A DNA stretch of 64,000 bases from Eutypella sp. D-1 (lineage: Eukaryota > Ascomycota > Sordariomycetes > Xylariales > Diatrypaceae). Position 1 is the first letter of the stretch. Each line of letters begins with the position of its first letter. Location of the stretch: NCBI GenBank assembly GCA_023313575.1, contig JAJTTP010000006.1:1178001-1242000 (forward strand), in the 5' to 3' direction. Shown here in pieces: positions 23,719 through 34,202 of the stretch. Below the pieces are notes generated by a model, which worked only from the letters and a program-made list of their open reading frames with translations, was not told the origin of the DNA and did no database searches. Position numbers and translations under genes: made by a program.

Positions 23719-25494
23719 TCAGGCCTTCCCCTTCCCCTTGGCCCTGCCGGAGGTCGCGGGGCCGTCGCCGCGGCGCCTCTCCCAGATCTGCAGGTAGGAC
23801 TCGCCGAGGTAGAGGAGCTCCTTCTGGGTCTTCTCGACGAAGAGGTCCTGGCAGACGACCCACTCGTCGGCGGCCTTGTCGCGGAGCTGGACCTTCCAGG
23901 TCTTGCGCTCCTCGCCGGAGTCGGCGACGTCCTCCTTGGCGCGCACGGCCTCGTGCACGACGTTGGCCACGAGGTCGTACCAGATGGGCTCTGATTGTTG
24001 TTGTTCGGCGGTCGAGGAGGGGTCGGGCTCCACGTACGGCGAGACGTCGAGGCCGACACGCGCGTCGAAGGTGACGATGGTGGGATTGCGCTCCTCCTCG
24101 ACAAACTTGTTCGCGGAGAACCGCTTGACGTGGAAGATGAGGTAGGGGGGTAAGGGGCGGGCGAGGCGGTAGCGGACGCGCTGCGCCAGCCGCTCCTGCG
24201 CCGTCGCGCCGTCGTACTTGGCTAGCAGGCTCGTCAGCGGCACCTGCGGGATGATATTGCGCTCCAGCTCGTCCTGGAACAGTGGCGCCGCCGGCAAGTC
24301 CAGCGTCAGCAGCAGGAACCGGTGAACGTCTGTGCGCACCTCAGCCGCCTCCTCGAAGCGCAGGCGATCGCTGCCGTCGCCACCGCCGCCGCCGTCGCCC
24401 GCTGCCGCTGCTGTTATGGTCTGCGACTCCGTCTTCAGCTTGCCCTGGAAGATGCGCTGGACGATGCTGGAGCCGGGCTTGGTGCGGCTGCCGCCGAGGC
24501 CGAGGTGGAGATTGTTGAGGAACCAGGAGAGGAAGTCGACGGGGTCGGACTGGCGGGTGAGGGTGAAGCGCTTGTTGGAGCGGAGGGCGACCTCCTGGAG
24601 CAGCTCGTGGGGCGACACGTGGTTCTTGAAGGCGCGCGGGTTCCAGATCTTGCGGAACAGCACGGCGCAGCGCCGCACGAGCTCCGGCCGCCCCGCCTGC
24701 TCCTCCAGCAAGAAAAAATTCCGCAGCGGCGCCACGTGTGCTAGTGCCTGTACCACTACGTTCACGTAGTCGTTCTCCTTGATGTTGTTCATCCCCACGA
24801 ATCCCGGCGTGTACTCCTTCCCGTCGAGCGTCCACGCCGTGCGCCCCGCTGACGCCTCGCCGCCGCTGTTGTTCCCCGCGTCCGCGCCGCCGCCGCCCGC
24901 GCCCGTGCCGCCGCCGTCTTGCCGCGGTGGCCGATCCAGGGCCATGACCTCCTTCCGGTCGTACCGCGGGTTGGCGACGTACTTGATGTCGTCGAGGGAC
25001 TTGCTCTGGACCTCGTAGCCCTCGGGGAGGACGTAGACGCGCTGGGTCTCCATGTTGATGAAGACGTGGTGGTCCTCGTCAAGGGCGTGGAAGTAGGCGT
25101 GCGACTTGGGGCCGCGTCCCTGGTAGTACCGCCCGCACACCAGGCAGGCGTACACGTTGATGTTGGACAGGCTCACCGAACACAGCTTCTCGAAGTCGAA
25201 GTCCAGCACGTTCCGGTCGATCGTGTCGAGGTACAGGTCGTCGTAGCCCTGCGTGGGCGCTGATTGCCGTATTGGCGCCTTGAGTGGCTCGTCTTCGATG
25301 TCATCGTCGTCGTCGTTGTCGTTGTCGTCGCGGTCCTTGTCCTCCATTCCACCGCCGTGAGCCCCAACCGGTGACGGAGTAGACGTCCCGTTACCGTTAA
25401 ACTCGGAGCCATCGTCAAGTCGCGACCGTTTGGACGCGGGCGAGCCGACACCCTCGAGCTCTTCGAGAGCCTCCGATGCATGTCTTTTGGACAT
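23719..25494 (-). CDS. sad1: splicing factor Sad1/USP39, inactive ubiquitin protease-like
   Basis: Tri-snRNP assembly factor needed for U4 joining U6 and for pre-mRNA splicing; structurally a ubiquitin-specific protease without catalysis. Single exon, 591 residues. Acidic N-terminal region with an Asp run (about 57-65); zf-UBP zinc finger about residues 100-180, with C105, CLVCGRYYQGRG (117-126), SHAYFHALDEDHHVFI. The USP-like domain starts near 231: where active enzymes have the NTC catalytic cysteine, this one reads NNIKENDYVN, with Asp242 in the Cys position. The C-terminal block WYDLVANVVHEAV and the end YLGESYLQIWERR match USP39. A Gly-rich insertion (about 194-220) separates the two domains. 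Loss of the cysteine is a family property, not damage. Confidence 0.95.
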   Translation of the reverse strand: MSKRHASEALEELEGVGSPASKRSRLDDGSEFNGNGTSTPSPVGAHGGGMEDKDRDDNDNDDDDDIEDEPLKAPIRQSAPTQGYDDLYLDTIDRNVLDFDFEKLCSVSLSNINVYACLVCGRYYQGRGPKSHAYFHALDEDHHVFINMETQRVYVLPEGYEVQSKSLDDIKYVANPRYDRKEVMALDRPPRQDGGGTGAGGGGADAGNNSGGEASAGRTAWTLDGKEYTPGFVGMNNIKENDYVNVVVQALAHVAPLRNFFLLEEQAGRPELVRRCAVLFRKIWNPRAFKNHVSPHELLQEVALRSNKRFTLTRQSDPVDFLSWFLNNLHLGLGGSRTKPGSSIVQRIFQGKLKTESQTITAAAAGDGGGGGDGSDRLRFEEAAEVRTDVHRFLLLTLDLPAAPLFQDELERNIIPQVPLTSLLAKYDGATAQERLAQRVRYRLARPLPPYLIFHVKRFSANKFVEEERNPTIVTFDARVGLDVSPYVEPDPSSTAEQQQSEPIWYDLVANVVHEAVRAKEDVADSGEERKTWKVQLRDKAADEWVVCQDLFVEKTQKELLYLGESYLQIWERRRGDGPATSGRAKGKGKA

Positions 25495-26237
25495 GACTTT
25501 TAAGTACTCAAGTATTCAAGATTTGAAGATTTCGCGGTGTGGCCGACGGGTATCGATTGTCTGGTCTCGATTCCTGTTGGGGCTGGTCGTGTGGTAATGG
25601 ATTTGGTACTTTGGGTACTTTGTCGTATCGCTTTGCTGTCGAGGTCGCTTATGCGTGAGTGAAGGAAGAAGGAGGTAAGTTTGATGATGTTTTCAAGGAT
25701 TTGCCTTTCAAGTTTCGATGTTAGTGCTACAATATCTACCTAAGTACACAGAAACCTGGGTGGGAAGCTCTGGAGCTAAGATACCTAGTACACTAGTGGG
25801 TGTAATAGCTGTACCGTAGGTACTACTAAAACGCGCTATCAGACGCAGCCCTGCTAACCTGGAAGCTAGTACTTTGTGATACTTGATGAGGTGAACTGCA
25901 ACTTGCATATTTGCCCCCCACTACTTGTACCGAATACCACCCCGTCAGCCCTGTAGACAGTTCTTGTATGCTACCCAGCTGGCAGGTACCTTCGTACCGT
26001 AGCTGTAAAGCTATGTTGAATGCTTCATATCAGATATCACAGTTCCGCAGGCTGCCTAGGTAGGCTTGGCTAGTACTAAAATGTAGGTAAATATGTTGTT
26101 CAAGGAGTTATCTGCTCGGTATGTACAATGTAGGTTGGGTATGTTAAAAAGCAGGCCACCTTTTAAAGGCGGCCTGTCTATAGGGGTATCACATAAATAT
26201 ATCGCTGAATCAATCTCATTATCCGGCATCCACCGTC
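25495..26237. other. intergenic sad1 / ess2
   Basis: Upstream of sad1 and downstream of ess2, both on the minus strand. It contains further TACCTA/CCTAGGTAGG words (25,735-26,065). No coding frame. Confidence 0.6.
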
Positions 26238-27572
26238 TCACTTCAGGGCGTGTTTTAATTTCGACCTTCTCCCTCTGCCCTGTTCGCCGAAAGGTGTCCG
26301 TGGTGTGCTCCCCCCGCTGCTGCCTATCTTGCTCCAAAGCCGCTGGGCCGCCGGCGTTAGTCCCTCGGTGACACGAGGACTGCTCGGGAACTTCGGCACC
26401 GGCGTCTTCTCGACTTTGCCAGTCAGGCCCACCTGGGAAGACAGCCTCTTCGACTGGGATATCCTGTCCACCATACGGTGATGCAGCGCCTCTCGCCTGC
26501 TCTGCTCTTTGATCACGAAGGGGTTCGGCGTTGCGTCCCCGGGCCCTAGGTCGATCTTCGGTGCTGCGGCCGACGCGTATTCGGGCTCCTCGTCATCGAC
26601 GAACGCGTAGCCGTTCACCCTGGGGGTCTCGCTCCCCGCCGTCGTCGAGTTTGCATCGCTCAATACTCGTCTCCCTGCTATGGCATCGCGCACAGCCGAT
26701 AATGATGGCGAAGACGGCACGGACCCATCGTCGCTGACCTTTGACGGTGGCATTCTTGTATTTGCGTAATCGACACCCCTGGGAGCAGCCCTCGACTCCG
26801 CCTCCGCCCTCTGCATCCTGGTCTCCATCTCGTCCTCTATGCCGTCGGGCGTGAACATCAGCTCGTTGTTCGGCCTGGCCTTCCACGTGTCGACCTGGGC
26901 GGGCCGGTCGTCCTTGTCCTTGATCGCCAGCCTGTCCCTCTTGAAGCCGTCGTCGGCGAGGCTCCGGGTTTCCAGCAGCTTCGTCTCAACCTCCTTCTGT
27001 TTCAGCTGCATCTTCGAGGGCAGCTTGTTCCCCGTCCACAGCCAGGCGTACTTCTGTGCCCTCTTCGAGTTCTGCTTGTCCAGCAGCTTGTAGAAGCTCT
27101 CGTTGTCCTCGCTCGTGTACTTCGACTGGAACGCGCCCAGGCTCATGTTGATGTCGACGGCGTCGGCCTTGTCCTCCGCACTTGTCTTCGTGGTAGACGC
27201 CGCCGTGACGACAGATACGGGGGTGTCGCCGGCGTAGCTTCTCGGCGTCTGCGCTCCGGGCGCTAGCGAGGTGCCTCTCCTCGCTCGGCGGCGGCCGGGC
27301 GTCATGACGTGCTGCAGCCGTCGGCTCGCGCTGGATATCCATGCTGGGTCCTTGGAGTCGAGTGCGTCGAGATATTCCTGCTGCGTCTCGCTTTCGAGGA
27401 GGCCGGGAAAGAAATCCCGGGCGATGATCTGCGACAAAGCTTCAGTGTAGCTGTCTTCGTCGATGACCTTCTTCGGCCGTTTTATGCGCTTCGTCGGTGG
27501 CGGTGGAGGCATCAGCTCGGTGTCGGTCCTTTTCCGGACGAGTGCCGTGGACGGTTTCGTTTCCGATTCCAT
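26238..27572 (-). CDS. ess2: nuclear protein Ess2/DGCR14 (Es2), spliceosome C-complex factor
   Basis: Spliceosome-associated nuclear protein of the DGCR14/Es2 (Bis1 in fission yeast) family. Single exon, 444 residues. Diagnostic N-terminal block about residues 36-70: IDEDSYTEALSQIIARDFFPG, followed by QEYLDALD. The second conserved block, about residues 145-185, has SLGAFQSKYTSEDNESFYKLL and then RAQKYAWLW. Middle and C-terminal parts are disordered with Ser/Pro; near the end EALHHRMVDRISQSKRLS and TPAAQRLWSK match the conserved tail, ending in a basic run. The start MESETKP is the only in-frame ATG before the conserved block that gives a normal length. Downstream of it on the same strand is sad1, also splicing-related; the 743-base gap argues for separate promoters. 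Confidence 0.92.
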   Translation of the reverse strand: MESETKPSTALVRKRTDTELMPPPPPTKRIKRPKKVIDEDSYTEALSQIIARDFFPGLLESETQQEYLDALDSKDPAWISSASRRLQHVMTPGRRRARRGTSLAPGAQTPRSYAGDTPVSVVTAASTTKTSAEDKADAVDINMSLGAFQSKYTSEDNESFYKLLDKQNSKRAQKYAWLWTGNKLPSKMQLKQKEVETKLLETRSLADDGFKRDRLAIKDKDDRPAQVDTWKARPNNELMFTPDGIEDEMETRMQRAEAESRAAPRGVDYANTRMPPSKVSDDGSVPSSPSLSAVRDAIAGRRVLSDANSTTAGSETPRVNGYAFVDDEEPEYASAAAPKIDLGPGDATPNPFVIKEQSRREALHHRMVDRISQSKRLSSQVGLTGKVEKTPVPKFPSSPRVTEGLTPAAQRLWSKIGSSGGSTPRTPFGEQGRGRRSKLKHALK

Positions 27573-28978
27573 GGTCGTGCGCTGATGATGTAAAGTCTCG
27601 CTGAAATCTGTTAGGGGAAAAGTATGTAAGAAGGAAGGAAGACGACGACACCAAAGAAATAGAATTAAGAATTAAGAATGCGGCCAGCCGAAGGCAATTA
27701 CGTATTGGGTTCAGTTGGACAGGTGCTCAACAGGTGTCAAAAAGGTGCCCAGCTGTCCAGGATTCCAGGAACGTGTAAAGTGGGGCTACCATAAACTTTG
27801 ACTTAGATAAGCCCGGGCGCACCCGAGAGCCCCTGAGCTGAGCAGCTACGAATTGGTTGTCTTAGCCCCTTTTACACTCCGAGGCAGCTCATGTAAGGGG
27901 TTGATAGCCCGCCTTGCCTGCACAAATCAAGTAAACTTATCCCTCTTGCAATCGTTCACATTCACTGCCGATCTTGCACATGGGATTATATGGCTAGATA
28001 CCATCATTCTAACTTTGGGCCCTTCCAGGGAAGCCCTTATTACCAAGAACTTGAATTTGTAGCTTGTTGGAATAACGTTACGCCCTTTTATTTTTCGAGA
28101 GCCGCATAGAAAGGGCCAGTGTTGAGTCTTTCTAATATCCCTTCAAGGAGGGGGGTTTGGGGACCTTCCAGAATTAACAGACGGTAAGAAGAGCGGTTTC
28201 AGCGGCGGTCTTTGAAGTTGGCCGGCTAGGAGGGGGCAGGTATTCGTTTCAGTTTGTCTTTCTCGTACTACATAATACCATGTGTTGGAGAGTCTTCTTC
28301 GATGGGAACATAAGCCAAAGTAACACAACACTTCAGCCGACTATTTGTTTGCCCTTGACACCACTTTAAACGAGAAAGCCCCCTAGATGCTAAGTTGGCA
28401 TGTGATAAAGTTTGTGGTGATCTCCAATTTGGATATGGATTGGGCACGTAATGTCCCCAACTACGATGTGCCACTAAATTAAGCGACATGGCCTGGTTCA
28501 TGTAACATTCATTGCGGCGAACTAGAATCGACTTTGCTTCGAAGCTCTTGAGCCCCAAACCTTAATTTCTCCAGGGCTCATGATCTTGTAGGCCATCCGC
28601 GCATCTTATGGTTGCATCACACCACGATGGCGGTTTGTTTGGAGTCCTCGCTTATATTCCTCCAATGAAAGCTTGGGCAACTAAATAGCTGTATTTTAGG
28701 GTTTTGCTTGTGTTTCTTCGTGGTGATTAACCGAACAAACATGGTCGCCAAGATTCGTAAGAAGATAGACCTTTCTTGGTTGCTTCTAAAATCATACAAG
28801 GCTCGAGAAAATGAAAGCAGCTAGAATGAGGCATATAAGATCTTGAGCCTTCCTCCTTCTAGAGATGCGATTTTCATCCGACAACCTACCAAAACAAGTC
28901 GAATACACCGCCGACCTATCAGTCTTAACCAGTCATACCAGAAATCTACCCAAGGTCTTCTTCGCCTTCATACTAGCC
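27573..28978. other. gap between ess2 and the accessory block
   Basis: Divergent region. A 96-codon minus frame (28,268-28,558) has no recognisable family and no consistent codon bias; I leave it unannotated. This gap is where the conserved housekeeping block ends. Confidence 0.5.
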
Positions 28979-29387
28979 ATGCCCGGACAACAAGGCAACA
29001 ACGAAGACAGCCATTACGGCTATAGCGACACCTCCCGCAGCTCAGGCTGGGGCAATCCCAGCTCGGGGTCCGGTTTCGGTGGAGATGGACGACCGTATGC
29101 CCCGTTGCCGTAAGTGTTACATATCGTAAATCCCAGCGGCCCTCTTGTCCCTGGAAGAATAACCGGGGTTCCGGTCCCGCGGCTAGTGGGGACCAGCCAG
29201 GAACGATGATCGGCAAAGAGAAGCATCTGCTAACTTCGAATCCTATAGGGGCAACCCCAACGAACCCCCCAAGCCCAAGGGCAGCCAGGGAAGCTGTAGC
29301 GAAGAGAACAAGCACGGCAACGACAAGAAGAACGGACCTGGTGGACCTGGTGGACCGGGAGGCTCTGGGCAGACCACCGGCAAATAA
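28979..29387 (+). CDS. small Gly/Asn-rich hypothetical protein
   Basis: Exons 28979-29109 and 29249-29387, a perfect GT..AG pair with matching phase, give 89 residues. Start MPGQQGNNEDSHYGYSD; the middle is Gly/Ser/Pro-rich (WGNPSSGSGFGG), followed by PPKPKG, a Lys/Asn run and a GPGGPGGPGGSG tail ending TTGK. The residues are strongly hydrophilic with a single Cys and no membrane segment. An in-frame ATG at 28865 would add 38 residues, but that part reads unlike the rest. Support is the clean intron joining two compositionally alike exons. Likely a fast-evolving fungal protein of unknown function; moderate confidence that it is expressed. Confidence 0.55.
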
Positions 29388-30946
29388 ATCGACGCCGAAT
29401 CAGTATCCTTAGTGAACTGCTGGATACCAAGATCGATACGTTGCTTGCCCTTGCAGGATGTAGGATTCTAAGATTAAAATCCTCGGTCATTTCCTATCCT
29501 TTCTTGGTGTGTGGGTTCTTGGCGTTTGAATTCTGGAAGATGTGCGTATAATTATCTCGCTGTTGGGGTGGCCTGCGCATCCACTTTCCTACAACTAGAT
29601 AACCGCTCTTCGACACTCTTTAAGTTCACGGTTAGAAATCAATGAAGAATTGGCCATTCTCTAAGCTTACCATAACTTTGTTAAGTGATAATTCATAATT
29701 CAACCAGTAGCCACTTGCCAGAGGTGCGAAAGCTACACCTGTATCTGTACATATAAAGTACTTAATTGTACTATTTATATCTTCTTAAATTCATTTCGAG
29801 ACAATATACATAAAGCCAGCGTGCTGCCTACTCGGCCCCTTGTTAAATTCGGAAGACTTCACTATGATATCTATGTATATAATGTGTGAGTATCCTCAAA
29901 CCTACCTTTCTCCATATTTACCCCTATTCGATGCAACCCCCGCTTATTTCAAGTTGCTACCGAGCAGCACAAGGCCAACTTCGGGAGCTTCCTAATGCGA
30001 GTAAGATTGTTGCTATTAAAGAGTAACTTAAAGTGTGTACTCTTGCTTCCCTTCATCTAGTGACTTGTTCATAGATGGTTCATCATATGCAAGCTGAAAA
30101 GAAGTCAATTTTGGTAGTGTTTTCGTCTTGACTATTTTGCCTGCCTGCTTGACCTACCATAGCAAATCAGTCTGCGCAAAGCTGCATAGCGTCGTATCGT
30201 CGCTGTATTATACGGGGTTCTCTAATCATTTGCTGCGGTCATATTCGCCGTCAATCTTTGTGAACTGTCGGTCAGACGTGCTGAGGATTGTTGTAAGCCG
30301 CCGTGGCTGTTCCTGGTTCGGTCCGACTCCGAAGTAGCAATATAGCTTCGGAATTTTCATCTGGGGAAACTGCGCAGACCTGCAGCTCAATCATAGCCCG
30401 AGTCTCACCCCGCCCGGATGTCCTCCGTGCGGTCGTGCGGTGTGGTTTTGGTTACCTTGCAGATTATCACGGACAAGCATCGTATGCATGCACAAGTTAA
30501 GGCGAAAGGCGTTATGGAAATATTAACGCCGAGTAATCTCAGACTTCAATCGAGAGGTAGGTGACGAAGGATTCTGACGGCCAGTACGAATAAATCCTTC
30601 GGGCTACTCGTACTACATTCGCTTACGTGGTACGGCGTACAGCTTTGTCTCTAGGGGGATTTAGTTAGCGTATTTAGTGCATCTTCGCTACAGCATAGAC
30701 CTGAGACCGCCACGATTAATGACCGTGTGGCGGTGCAGGGCCATAAAGGGCCATTTCTGGGGCATTGTTGGGAGGGCACTCAACAATTTAAGCTGACCAC
30801 ACCTTTCTATTCCCTTTCCTCATATTAATTGATTTATTTTGTAGCTAAGTCTTGTCGTATCGGAAACTACATAGTAGTTAAAGGAGCCGGTCTACAGCTT
30901 TCTCAATCTTTGTACTTCCTTATTCAACCTCGCACTTCTAAGAGGC
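29388..30946. other. gene-free upstream region of the regulator gene
   Basis: AT-richer DNA with only short frames; contains presumably the promoter of the Zn2Cys6 gene. Nothing else recognised. Confidence 0.55.
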
Positions 30947-32362
30947 ATGGAGGCGCTTGCAACCAGAAATCCGAGACACAGAACTGCATGTGATAGATGC
31001 TATGAGCTCAAAGAACGATGCGAGCGCGCAGCAACCTCCACATCCTGCGCACGGTGCCAGAGGTTGGATTTAGCTTGCTCAACAGTACGGCCAGTGCGGC
31101 CCGTGGGTAGGAGGGCACGTCGTGAGAATAGCCTTCTCTCGAAAAGGACGGCAAGCAAACGCAGAGGCCCGCTGCAAGACCAGCCTGGCATCTACTCATG
31201 TTTGGATATGCTTCCCGACCAGCGACCCGAAGAAAAAGAGCTACTACTGTTTCTTCTAAACCAGCCGGGAAGCTTGGATTACTATGTTGTGTGCCCGAGC
31301 TTTCAAGCTGAGCAGCAGCAGTTGCTCGCTGTCCAGCTGTCAGCTGCCCTACCGTTTCTCAAGGATGCTCTTCTTGCATGCGCCGTTACACTCAAGCAGC
31401 TTCAATCCGGCACCGCAACGGACATGGACCCAAATATTAGCGTCAGTTACATATCAAAGGCCATGAACGCATTGCGTTCGCTGCCTGTTTTATCTTCACG
31501 CGATGTTGTTTTATGCCATGCTCTGGGAAGTATGCTGGCTTTTTCGATATACTCGGCCATCGGCGTCGGAGTTCCGGATATCTGTCGTTACTGTCTCGGC
31601 ACAACAAGCCCATTCATGGAAACAATAATGGCCGATGCGCACAAAGATCCGTGGCAGAGTTTTCTGGTCTTGTTGGAGATCACGGACTGTCTCGTTTATC
31701 GGAAAACGCCGACAATAAGGATCCAGATAGCAGCTTCTGTTTCTGTTGTTGACTGCCACCTTGGTCTCTGTCTGCCTCTCTTGCCCTACTACCATGATCT
31801 GTGTGTAATCAGCAACTCACTCCTCCATACAAATGACGTGGGGACTTCGGCTCTGCTCGAAAAACAGCTCGACGACATCCATTGCGCTGTGGAACTGTGG
31901 CAGCCACCTCAGTTGGATCAACTTGGGGGGAAATTTGATTCGGCAGAGACTATTCACCTTCTTGCACAGGCCAAGGTGTACCGTTTGGGAGCACTCCTGT
32001 TGGGCCATCGGTTGCGATTTCCGTTCGGTCATAAGGATGCTCTGGCCGAAATATGGTCCAAGGAGGTCATGATGGAACTTGAAATGGCAAAGCAAGTCAC
32101 GAAGCGATCGATGAGGTTTGTGACATTACCATTCATCGTCGCAGCCATCGAGGTTCGAGATGAGAACCTACGGTTCAAGGCGCTCCAGCATGTGGATGAT
32201 TGGGTAGATCATTTCGCTCCGTTGTTGCAAAAGACAACCAAGATATTCTTGTCGCGAGTGTGGCAAGAGCGAGATTTGAACCCTACGAGTCGTTGGTTTG
32301 ACTCCATATACAAACCATGTCCTGTGCTGGATTCTATAAATGAAACTTTTATTCGTAGCTGA
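30947..32362 (+). CDS. Zn(II)2Cys6 transcription factor 1
   Basis: Fungal binuclear-zinc-cluster regulator, single exon, 471 residues. The cluster is at residues 15-45: C-x2-C-x6-C-x9-C-x2-C-x6-C (CDRCYELKERC, then SCARCQRLDLAC), followed by a basic segment with Arg/Lys (GRRARR, KRTASKRR) that should act as nuclear signal and linker. No long coiled coil is evident after the cluster. The rest (about 100-471) is helical and Leu-rich, typical of the poorly conserved middle region of these regulators; I do not see the classic fungal_trans motifs. Its stop lies 54 bases from the stop of the amidase gene on the other strand, so it is a plausible but unproven local regulator of it. Confidence 0.85.
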   Translation: MEALATRNPRHRTACDRCYELKERCERAATSTSCARCQRLDLACSTVRPVRPVGRRARRENSLLSKRTASKRRGPLQDQPGIYSCLDMLPDQRPEEKELLLFLLNQPGSLDYYVVCPSFQAEQQQLLAVQLSAALPFLKDALLACAVTLKQLQSGTATDMDPNISVSYISKAMNALRSLPVLSSRDVVLCHALGSMLAFSIYSAIGVGVPDICRYCLGTTSPFMETIMADAHKDPWQSFLVLLEITDCLVYRKTPTIRIQIAASVSVVDCHLGLCLPLLPYYHDLCVISNSLLHTNDVGTSALLEKQLDDIHCAVELWQPPQLDQLGGKFDSAETIHLLAQAKVYRLGALLLGHRLRFPFGHKDALAEIWSKEVMMELEMAKQVTKRSMRFVTLPFIVAAIEVRDENLRFKALQHVDDWVDHFAPLLQKTTKIFLSRVWQERDLNPTSRWFDSIYKPCPVLDSINETFIRS

Positions 32363-32416
32363 TAGACATGAGGAAATTGTTCATGAAGGGCTTTGTTGGG
32401 CATGAGTCGCCGCTCT

Positions 32417-34202
32417 CTAGGCTTTGTTTATGATTGAATCCAGTACGGCTGCCACCTTTGCCAAAGCCTCGTCTCTATGCCTATATCCGACAACCTGAAC
32501 ACAAACCGGTGCGCCCTCATACTGCTCTGGACCGGTATCTATAGTCATATGTCAGCTTGAGGTACAAAAAGAAATTTCGTAGGTTTTGCCTACAAAGTCT
32601 GTAGAGTTCCTCGTCATCCGGCCCAAATTTGGCGTTGCCTACATCGTCGGCGTAGTCGAAGTCTCGCACCTTATCCACAGGAATCGCAATAGCCGGGTAA
32701 TCAAGATAGTTCCACAGGCTAGTATATGCCGCCTTCGTCCAGCAGTTCAGAGGCACTGCTGTGTGCGGTGCCGGGGGCATCAGGATTGCATCTATATCGT
32801 TGTCGCGGAATAGTTTGAGATACTTCTTTGCGGCCTTGGCTCGGCGGTGGTTCAATTCAAAGAAGCCCTGCAGAGTTGTTCCTGGCACGGATAAAAGGCC
32901 AATCGCCGTGAGTGACGGGATGACTGGCTCCCCTGTTCGCCCGAACTGTTCGTAATAGTGCTTTTACTGTTAGTTATAACTCGTAGGTTAGGGTTTGGTG
33001 GGCTCACATCGCTTCCTGATAATGCCATATAGCTGATGAGGTCTTGGTAGTGTGATTTGACGTCGGGCAAGCTGATTGGAACAATTTGAATGTCGTTCTT
33101 GCCACTGAGACGATCGATGGCGTGCTGCAAACCACGTCGAATTGGCGGTGTTGGGGTAAAGACGCCGTCGTTTTGAGCAACCCCAATCCGGAGCTTGCGT
33201 GAGGGCTCAAGATATGTCCACGGAACAGAGATCGAAGTGCTGTCATACTTCCAGGTGTCTGCTTGGAGTATCGACTTCAGGAAGAGAGAGCAATCCCGAA
33301 GTGAGGTCGCTATAGGACCGGCTGTCGAACGAACACCATCTGTCCCTGGCGGGGTGAGGTCTCGCACACCATCATGAGGGATCAAGCCTACGCTAGGCCT
33401 GAATCCATAGAGTCCGTTGCAGAGTGACGGTATACGAATGCTGCCGGCGATATCCGTCGCGACTCCGAGAATGCTGCCTCTAAGGGCAAGGAGGGCACCC
33501 TCGCCCCCTGTACTCCCACCTGCTGTGAGTAGTTTGTTACGGGGGTTCAGGGTTCGTCCAAAGACATTGTTCTCACTATCCCCGGTCATCATAGACTGGG
33601 GAACATTGGTTTTGCAGTAAAGAACTGCCCCCAGGTCAATCAGCATAGCAGCAAGCGCGCTGTTATCCTCCGCAGGCTGATCTACATAGCAAGCCAAGCC
33701 AGTTGAGGTATCGTACCCAGAAACTTGGAAACTGTCCTTGAGAGAAATTGGTAGTCCAAAAAGGGGTGGCACAGCTTTTCCGTTGAATTTCGGATCGTAT
33801 TCCTGGTCAAGTTTCTTCGCTCGCTCAATAGCATCATCGAAGAAAATCTCCGTCAGGCAATTCGTCTGCCATGGATTCAGGATCAGCAAGCTTTATTCAA
33901 TAGGAGCTTGGCGGTCTTACCAACTGGTGGGCGATAGCAGCCCTTTTGCAAAAGGCTACAGCCACTTGTTCAGCAGACCAGACTCCAGACTTGAGCTGTC
34001 CAAGAAGTGCGGTTGCGTCGTAGTCAGAGGTGATTCTACGCTCTGTCTCGTTCAACAGCCCGCAGGCAAGAGGGATATCCATGACGTTGGCAGCATTTTC
34101 ATATTTTCCCGTTGCAATCCGCCAGTTTTCTGGAATCTTGCCTCGCTGCTGCGCTCTCTTCTTCGCTGCAATGGCCTGATAGGGTTTGATCTCTGATGCC
34201 AT
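32417..34202 (-). CDS. amidase (amidase-signature family, acetamidase-like)
   Basis: Hydrolyses carboxylic amides; substrate unknown. Exons on the minus strand: 34202-33921, 33865-33008, 32960-32594 and 32538-32417; 1629 bases, 542 residues, phases exact. The Ser-cisSer-Lys triad is complete: Lys137 in LPISLKDSF, cis-Ser212 in TAGGSTGGEGALLALRGS, and nucleophile Ser236 in TDIAGSIRIPS. The last has Ala234 where most relatives have Gly (DIGGSIR), a mild change. C-terminal ILMPPAPHTAVP and LDYPAIAIPVDKV and VQVVGYRHRDEALAKV match fungal general amidases. No signal peptide, so probably cytosolic. The third acceptor is set by phase: the nearer AG would put a stop in frame, the one six bases later does not. 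Tail-to-tail with the upstream zinc-cluster regulator. Confidence 0.9.

Noticed and set aside
24760..24800. Loss of the catalytic cysteine in Sad1 as sign of pseudogene
   Set aside because: Known for the whole USP39/Sad1 family, which acts in splicing without protease activity.
23634..25263. Several 80-165 codon frames overlapping sad1 on both strands
   Set aside because: Low-complexity shadows of the GC-rich sad1 coding sequence.
28268..28558. 96-codon minus frame near the left border of the accessory block
   Set aside because: Composition is plausible for protein, but no family, start context or splice partner supports it.
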